Shown: positions 17,146 through 21,984 of the stretch, in pieces
Layout of the letters: every line of letters starts with the position of its first letter
Numbering within the stretch: position 1 is the stretch's first letter
Source of the DNA: a virus
DNA length: 21,984 bases
Direction: 5' to 3' (one strand)
Virus record (IMG/VR): IMGVR_UViG_3300042890_000852
Location: 1 to 21,984 of that record
Position numbers and translations under genes: made by a program
Notes under the pieces: generated by a model
The model's input: only the letters and a program-made list of their open reading frames with translations
The model's database searches: none
What the model was told of the DNA's origin: nothing

Positions 17146-19407
17146 ATGCAGAAAGGTAAAAAATTTCTGAGTGACTTGAAGTTACACTCAGACTATTTCA
17201 AATGGAAGGAAGATCAAAAAAGGTATGAAACGTGGGAAGACGCGTGTGAAAACATAATTGACGGACACAGAAAAAAATATGTAGATTATGCTGAGGCAAT
17301 TGAACCATATTTACAATCTGCAGTTGAGAGTATGAAAGATCAAGCGGTATTGGCTTCACAAAGAAACTTACAATACAGACATGAACAAATTATGAAACAT
17401 AACACGAGAATGTTTAACTGTACATCAGGACACATTGCTCGTAATAGAGTATTCCAAGAGATTTTCTATTTGGCATTATCTGGATGTGGATTTGGTGGGG
17501 GATTATTAATTCCTTTTGTAAATAATTTAAGTAGAATACAAAAGAGAACTTTAGGAACTAAAACATTCTATATTGAAGATTCAATCGAAGGATGGGCAAA
17601 CGCATTGGGTGTGTTATTATCATCTTATTTTGTTGATGATCAACCATTCCCTGAATATGCGGGATACGAAGTTAAATTAGATTATTCTTTAATTCGTGAG
17701 AAAGGTGCATTCATCAGTGGTGGTTTCAAAGCACCGGGTGCCGATGGTTTAAAACAATCATTAGAAAAAATTGAAACATTAATTGAAAAATGGATTACAA
17801 CAGAAGGAGATAAAATTCGTCCTATCTTAGCGTTTGATATTATTTGTCATTCAGCGGATGCGGTATTATCAGGTGGTGTTAGACGTTCAGCGTTAAATAT
17901 GATTGTTGATCCTAACGATGATGAAATGATTCACGCTAAGACTGGTAATTGGAGAATGGAAAATCCACAGAGAGGTCGTAGTAATAACTCAGTATTATTA
18001 TTGAGAAGTGAAGTTAAAAAAGAACAATTCAATTACTTAGTTCAATTAAACGACGGAGCGAATGATATTGGTTTCGTATTTGCTAATAGTTGGTTTGATA
18101 TGTTTAATCCATGTTTTGAAATTTTAAAAATCCCTGTATTAGATACAATTGATTTTGGTAAAATCAAATATGATGAAGTTGATCAATATGTTAAAGACAA
18201 CAAATCAAAGTTCGGCATTCAAGGTTGTAACTTAACTGAAATTAATGCTGAGAAGGCAACAACAAAAGAGAAGTTTTTAAAGGCATGTAAAGACGCATCT
18301 TTCTTAGGTACATTACAAGCTGGTTATACTGACTTCCCTTATTTAGGTGAAACAAGTAAAGCAATCTTTGAAAGAGAGGCTTTATTAGGTGTTAGTATTA
18401 CAGGTTGGATGAATAACCCTAAATTATTTAATGCCGAATTATTAGAAGAAGGAGCACGAGTTGTAAAAGATGCAAATAAAGAATTGGCTGCGGTAATTGG
18501 AATTAATCAGGCGGCGAGAACTACATGTGTAAAACCATCAGGTAATGCATCGGTAGTATTAGGAACAGCTTCGGGTATTCACCCTGAACATTCTGAAAAG
18601 TATTTCCGTATTATGCAGTTAAACAAAGAAAGTAATACCGCAAAATGGTTAGAAGAAAACATGGAGTTCTTATTAGAGGAAAGTGTATGGTCTTCAACTA
18701 AATCAGATTACGTTGTATTCGTTCCTGTTGAAAATCCAAAAGTTGGTTTATTCAAAAAAGATATGAAAGGTATTAAACACCTTGAATTAATTAAATTGGT
18801 TCAACAACATTGGGTAAACGCAGGTACTAATCCTGAGTTATGTGCATACATGCCGGTTAATCATAATACATCTTGTACGGTTATTATTGATGATAAAGAT
18901 GCAATTGTTGATTACATTTGGGAACAAAGAGATTTCTTTACCGCTGTTAGTTTCATGTCAGACTACGGAGATAAAGATTTCAACCAAGCACCATTTACTT
19001 CGGTATTAAATCTTGATGAAATTGTTGAAACATATGGTAAAGGTTCAATCTTAGCATCAGGTTTAATTATTGACGGATTACATTATTTCCAAAATAACTT
19101 ATGGTTAGCAACTGATACTTTATTAGATGTGTCAATTCAAGTTACAGGAACAAGAGAACAAGTATTGTTAAAGAAATATTGGTTGTCAAGAGCGAAGAAA
19201 TTTGCTAAGAATTACTTTAAAGGTGATTTGAAGAAGATGGTTTATTGTTTAAAAGACGTTCATTTATTCTATAAGTGGGAGACCATCACTCGTCAATTCA
19301 AAGAAGTAAACTTCGGTGAAATTTTAGATAAACCACAATACAAGAGTATTTCCGATTATGCGGCACAGGCTTGTAGTGGGGCGCAATGTGATGTGACAAG
19401 TATCTAA
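17146..19407 (+). CDS. nrdJ: Class II (adenosylcobalamin-dependent) ribonucleotide reductase
   Basis: A 753-residue reductase that would supply deoxyribonucleotides without a radical-generating NrdB subunit. It looks like the monomeric RTPR type: GGVRRSA at 243-249, the active-site loop NPCFE with N321, C323 and E325, and TTCVKPSGNASVVLGTASG further on. The redox cysteine pair would be C114 (in SGCGFGG) and C361 (in QGCNLTEIN). The C-terminal shuttle pair is C743-x4-C748 in CSGAQC. The distance C323-C361 is 38 residues, against 11 in Lactobacillus leichmannii RTPR as I recall, so an insertion of about 27 residues lies beside the active site. No ATP-cone is evident at the N-terminus. No nrdB-like gene is present in the window. 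Class II is strongly favoured, but cobalamin use itself is inferred from family. Confidence 0.87.
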   Translation: MQKGKKFLSDLKLHSDYFKWKEDQKRYETWEDACENIIDGHRKKYVDYAEAIEPYLQSAVESMKDQAVLASQRNLQYRHEQIMKHNTRMFNCTSGHIARNRVFQEIFYLALSGCGFGGGLLIPFVNNLSRIQKRTLGTKTFYIEDSIEGWANALGVLLSSYFVDDQPFPEYAGYEVKLDYSLIREKGAFISGGFKAPGADGLKQSLEKIETLIEKWITTEGDKIRPILAFDIICHSADAVLSGGVRRSALNMIVDPNDDEMIHAKTGNWRMENPQRGRSNNSVLLLRSEVKKEQFNYLVQLNDGANDIGFVFANSWFDMFNPCFEILKIPVLDTIDFGKIKYDEVDQYVKDNKSKFGIQGCNLTEINAEKATTKEKFLKACKDASFLGTLQAGYTDFPYLGETSKAIFEREALLGVSITGWMNNPKLFNAELLEEGARVVKDANKELAAVIGINQAARTTCVKPSGNASVVLGTASGIHPEHSEKYFRIMQLNKESNTAKWLEENMEFLLEESVWSSTKSDYVVFVPVENPKVGLFKKDMKGIKHLELIKLVQQHWVNAGTNPELCAYMPVNHNTSCTVIIDDKDAIVDYIWEQRDFFTAVSFMSDYGDKDFNQAPFTSVLNLDEIVETYGKGSILASGLIIDGLHYFQNNLWLATDTLLDVSIQVTGTREQVLLKKYWLSRAKKFAKNYFKGDLKKMVYCLKDVHLFYKWETITRQFKEVNFGEILDKPQYKSISDYAAQACSGAQCDVTSI

Positions 19408-19580
19408 TGAAATTAGAGGAAGGAGTAGATTACTACATAGATGAGAAGTCGGGGCTTATGGTCCTGACTTCTTTCTTTTTACAGAAGAGAGGGTATTGTT
19501 GTTCCAACGGATGTGCAAATTGTCCATATGACCCTCCATATATAATAAAAGGGAATTCAAAATTAAAAGAGGATACATAA
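19407..19580 (+). CDS. DUF5522-like small Cys-rich protein (57 residues)
   Basis: An ATG overlaps the last base of the reductase stop (TAATG), and the frame runs 57 codons to TAA at 19578-19580. The product begins MKLEEGVDYYIDEKSGLMVL and has the motif YCCSNGCANCPYDPP. This strongly recalls the small DUF5522 family, common in Bacteroidota, with its YCCGNGCRHCPY signature; the assignment is from memory. Four cysteines (31, 32, 36 and 39) in this cluster suggest metal binding or a redox role. The protein is soluble. Coupling to the reductase gene might hint at a linked role, but there is no direct evidence. A terminator-like hairpin lies within codons 13-25. Confidence 0.8.
   Translation: MKLEEGVDYYIDEKSGLMVLTSFFLQKRGYCCSNGCANCPYDPPYIIKGNSKLKEDT
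19445..19480 (+). terminator. Intrinsic-terminator-like hairpin inside the small Cys-rich gene
   Basis: GAAGTCGGGG at 19445-19454 pairs with TCCTGACTTC at 19462-19471 (10 bp, two G-U pairs) around a 7-base loop (19455-19461), immediately followed by TTTCTTTTT (19472-19480). This has the layout of a rho-independent terminator and lies about 40 bases past the reductase stop, but within the coding sequence of the 57-codon gene. Confidence 0.6.
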
Positions 19581-19610
19581 CCATTTTAGGTTTATCTATA
19601 TTTATTGAAT
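19581..19610 (+). promoter_or_regulatory. Possible promoter region of gp25-like gene
   Basis: This 30-bp A/T-rich gap separates the replication cassette from the second baseplate block, and follows a terminator-like hairpin, so a promoter is expected nearby. TATATTTATTG at 19597-19607 resembles sequences before two other structural genes (10729-10735 and 21936-21942, core TATTTAT). No Shine-Dalgarno is present. Evidence is positional and weak. Confidence 0.35.
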
Positions 19611-20063
19611 ATGGCAGTAACGTACGGTATCGATTATCCATTTAGAGATAGCCCCAAAGGAGATTATCTAAACATGACTGAAATCCCTGAAAAGGAGGTA
19701 AGAGCTAATCTTATACACCTTATTTTAACAAGAAAAGGTAGTAGGTATTATTTACCCGATTTTGGAACAAGAATATATCAATACATTTTCGATCAAAATG
19801 ATGCGATTACATATAATTTAATTGAAGAAGAAATCAGAGAAGGAGTTAAAAAATTCATACCAAACTTAGATATTACTAATATATCTATAACATCAGCGGA
19901 AGATGATCCAAATAGACAAAGAAGTATTGCACAAGATGAAGATGAAAGATTATTTAGGGTTTCTGATGAATCAACAAAACCATATACTGCGGTAGTTAAA
20001 ATAGAATATACAGTTAATAACGGGTCATTTTCAACTTCCGACTTTATAATTTTAAACATATAA
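19611..20063 (+). CDS. 25: gp25-like baseplate wedge protein
   Basis: A 150-residue baseplate wedge protein of the gp25/GPW family, which helps initiate the sheath in contractile tails. The signature is visible: DYPFRDSPKGDYLNM, then the RANLIHLILTRKGSRYYLPD stretch followed by FGTRIYQYIFDQND, matching the R-x-x-I-x-x-I-x-T-x-x-G-E/S-R-x-x-x-P-x-F-G pattern. A helix (LIEEEIREGVKKFIP) and beta strands follow. I prefer the ATG at 19611 over the in-frame TTG at 19605, because the family usually starts close to this point and TTG would add only two residues. It has one base between its stop and the gp6-like start, so the two are probably co-translated. T4 gp25 is 132 residues. Confidence 0.88.
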   Translation: MAVTYGIDYPFRDSPKGDYLNMTEIPEKEVRANLIHLILTRKGSRYYLPDFGTRIYQYIFDQNDAITYNLIEEEIREGVKKFIPNLDITNISITSAEDDPNRQRSIAQDEDERLFRVSDESTKPYTAVVKIEYTVNNGSFSTSDFIILNI

Positions 20064-20064
20064 G

Positions 20065-21894
20065 ATGAGTAAACAGATATCATACGCAACAAGAGATTTT
20101 CAGGGATTAAGAAATGAATTAGTAACATTAACTAAAAATTACTATCCCGATTTAGTTAAAAATTTTAACGACGCATCGATTTATTCGGTGTTATTAGATA
20201 TTAACGCAGCGGTTGCGGATAACTTACACTTTCACATTGATAGAGTTTGGCAGGAAACTATGTTGGATTTTGCACAACAAAGACAATCATTATATCATAT
20301 TGCAAAAACATATGGTATTAGATTACCAGGCGTTAGACCATCAGTAGCATTATGTGATTTCTCAATTACAGTGGACGTTAGAGGAGATAAAGAAGATGTT
20401 AGATATTTGGGTATATTAAAGAGTGGAGCACAAGTTTCAGGAGGAGGACAAGTTTTTGAAACAATTGACGATATTGATTTTTCGGTTCCATTTAATAAAA
20501 AAGGAGAACCTAATAGATTAAAGATACCAAATTTCGATGTAAATAATAGATTAATATCTTATACGATTACAAAAAGAGAACCTGTTGTAAATGGTATAAC
20601 AAAAATTTATAGAAGAGTTATAAACCAAGCGGATCAAAAACCTTTCTTAAAATTATACTTACCTGAACAAAACGTATTAGGAGTGACATCTGTTATTCAT
20701 AAGGACGGAACAACTTTCACAAGTAATCCAACATCAAATGAATTTTCTAATACCACAAATAAGTGGTATGAGGTTAAATCATTAATTCAAGACAAAGTAT
20801 TTGTACCGGACCCAACATCTGTATCGGATACAACTAATTTTACCGCGGGAACATTTTTACCTGTTAATAATAAATTTATAACAGAATATACACCTGAAGG
20901 TTATTTTTCATTAACATTTGGTTCGGGTACGGTTAATCCATTAGATAATTTGGACAACTATATGACAGGACAATTGAAAGTTAATTTAGCGAGTTATTTA
21001 AATAACCTATCATTAGGAACCACACCAAAAATTAATACAACATTATTTGTACAATATCGTGTGGGTGGTGGTAAAGATAGTAACTTAGGGGTGAATGTAA
21101 TAACAAACGTAGATGATGTTGAATTTATAGTTTCAGGACCTGTACCAGCAAAGAATACTGGTGTGGTACAATCACTTAGAGTTAATAACATAACACCTGC
21201 GGTAGGTGGTGCAGACCAACCAACAATCGAAGAAATTCGTAATATGGTTTCATATAACTTTGCGGCACAAAATAGAGCAGTTACATTAAATGATTATAAA
21301 TCATTAATTGAGACGATGCCATCAACATACGGAGCACCAGCTAAGGTTAATGTTATGGAGGAAGATAATAAGATTAGAATTAAATTATTATCATATGACG
21401 ACCAAGGTAATTTAACTGATACCGTTTCTAATACATTAAAATCGAACATTTTAACCTATCTTACGGAATATAAAATGATTAATGACTATTTGGATATTGT
21501 AAGTGGTGAAGTCATCGATATGGGGTTAGAAATTGATTTAAACATAGATAAAAACGCAAATCAGACAGATATTATTCAAACGGTAATTCAGGATACAATT
21601 GAACATTTTGCAATAGAAAAACGTAAAATGGGCGATCCTTTGTTTATCGGAGCTTTAAACAAAATCATAGGTAGCGTATCAGGTGTGATAAATGTAATTG
21701 AGACCAGAGTTTACAGTAAAATAGGAGGTGAGTATTCATCCGCAGAACCGTCACAAACAACAGATCAAAACACTAGATTAATAAATCAGTCCGATAATAT
21801 GATCTTTATGAAGTCAAATCAAATCTTCCAAATTAGGTTTCCAAATAAAGATATTAGAGTTAGGGTTAAAACATTAGGAACGGCTACATTTTAA
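20065..21894 (+). CDS. 6: gp6-like baseplate wedge protein (baseplate J family)
   Basis: A 609-residue wedge protein that in T4 forms the ring framework of the baseplate. The N-terminus has YATRDFQGLRNELVTLTKNY then YPDLVKNFNDASIYSVLLDI, with the helix ADNLHFHIDRVWQETMLDFA and YHIAKTYGIRLPG, the typical start of gp6/J-like proteins. The middle region is beta-rich, with YFSLTFGSG as the J-like domain and GGADQPTIEEIRNMVSYNF, RAVTLNDYKSLI and YGAPAKVNV further on, a block characteristic of this family. The C-terminal part (LDIVSGEVIDMGLEIDLNID onward) is the beta-rich end. T4 gp6 is 660 residues. It pairs with gp25 just upstream, as expected for wedge genes. Confidence 0.9.
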   Translation: MSKQISYATRDFQGLRNELVTLTKNYYPDLVKNFNDASIYSVLLDINAAVADNLHFHIDRVWQETMLDFAQQRQSLYHIAKTYGIRLPGVRPSVALCDFSITVDVRGDKEDVRYLGILKSGAQVSGGGQVFETIDDIDFSVPFNKKGEPNRLKIPNFDVNNRLISYTITKREPVVNGITKIYRRVINQADQKPFLKLYLPEQNVLGVTSVIHKDGTTFTSNPTSNEFSNTTNKWYEVKSLIQDKVFVPDPTSVSDTTNFTAGTFLPVNNKFITEYTPEGYFSLTFGSGTVNPLDNLDNYMTGQLKVNLASYLNNLSLGTTPKINTTLFVQYRVGGGKDSNLGVNVITNVDDVEFIVSGPVPAKNTGVVQSLRVNNITPAVGGADQPTIEEIRNMVSYNFAAQNRAVTLNDYKSLIETMPSTYGAPAKVNVMEEDNKIRIKLLSYDDQGNLTDTVSNTLKSNILTYLTEYKMINDYLDIVSGEVIDMGLEIDLNIDKNANQTDIIQTVIQDTIEHFAIEKRKMGDPLFIGALNKIIGSVSGVINVIETRVYSKIGGEYSSAEPSQTTDQNTRLINQSDNMIFMKSNQIFQIRFPNKDIRVRVKTLGTATF

Positions 21895-21949
21895 AATGTT
21901 TTTTCGTTATAATATATAGAAAATCACATAGTTTCTATTTATTATAAGA
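21895..21949 (+). promoter_or_regulatory. A/T-rich gap with small inverted repeat before the last gene
   Basis: The 55-bp gap after the gp6-like gene has an inverted repeat, ATAGAAA at 21916-21922 and TTTCTAT at 21932-21938, with a 9-base loop. TATAAT-like sequence (21909-21914) and TATTTAT (21936-21942) also occur. It may hold a promoter or processing site; the stem is too A/T-rich and lacks a T tract for a convincing terminator. Confidence 0.35.
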
Positions 21950-21984
21950 ATGATACAAAAGCATAGAATTTCAACCAATATTGG
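21950..21984 (+). CDS. Start of a further phage gene (3' partial)
   Basis: An ATG at 21950 opens a frame reading MIQKHRISTNI up to the window edge. Position after gp6 suggests another baseplate or tail gene. Only 11 codons are visible, so neither the family nor the reality of the gene can be shown. Confidence 0.45.
   Translation, partial: MIQKHRISTNI

Noticed and set aside
19456-19641. Reverse-strand frame of 61 codons
   Set aside because: It is antisense to the DUF5522-like gene, which has a clear family motif and stop/start coupling to the reductase.
19605-20063. TTG start for the gp25-like gene
   Set aside because: An ATG two codons downstream at 19611 fits better; ATG is the start in the other genes and nothing favours TTG.
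21916-21938. Inverted repeat as a transcription terminator
   Set aside because: The 7-bp stem is almost all A/T and lacks a following T run; it is listed only as part of a possible regulatory gap.
1-21984. tRNA genes, CRISPR arrays, integrase/att sites, insertion sequences
   Set aside because: Reading both strands showed no cloverleaf-like sequence, no regularly spaced repeats and no transposase or integrase motif; gaps between genes are too short to hide them.

Overview
The window is a continuous, AT-rich, tightly packed stretch of a T4-like (myovirus) bacteriophage genome. Every credible gene is on the + strand, intergenic gaps are mostly under 60 bp, and several genes overlap by 1 to 17 bp. 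No Shine-Dalgarno-like sequence is seen close to the start codons; starts are instead preceded by A/T-rich stretches. This, a Bacteroidota-typical small protein (DUF5522-like) and a bacterial-SSB-like C-terminus on the phage ssDNA-binding protein suggest a host in Bacteroidota (probably a flavobacterium-like host). The host call is an inference.

Region 1 (1-10710) is baseplate/tail: a very long structural protein cut by the left edge (tube-like barrel halves flanking an OmpA-like segment), a small gp53/LysM-like wedge protein, and a 1935-residue baseplate hub-type protein. Region 2 (10754-12242) holds four small genes of uncertain function: a 67-residue protein, a Pro/Ala-rich repeat plus coiled-coil protein, a short helical protein with a Dps-like motif (DUF5856-like), and a 75-residue protein. 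A clear intrinsic terminator follows at 12268-12296.

Region 3 (12343-19407) is a replication/nucleotide cassette: gp32-like SSB, UvsX recombinase, a T4 RNase H-like FEN nuclease, an unknown 152-residue protein, a gp41/DnaB-family helicase, and a class II (B12-dependent) ribonucleotide reductase. A 57-codon Cys-rich gene (19407-19580) overlaps the reductase stop and carries a terminator-like hairpin inside its coding sequence. Terminator-like structures therefore bracket the cassette.

Region 4 (19611-21984) returns to baseplate: gp25-like and gp6-like (baseplate J) wedge proteins, then the first codons of a further gene cut by the right edge.

The replication genes could supply coating, strand exchange, primer removal, unwinding and dNTPs for T4-style replication, while the flanking genes build a contractile-tail baseplate. 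The most interesting points are the OmpA-like segment apparently inserted in a giant baseplate protein, the Zn-cysteine-free gp32 with an SSB-type tip, the DUF5522-like gene with its internal hairpin, and the wide cysteine spacing in the reductase. No tRNA, CRISPR array, insertion sequence or integrase was seen.
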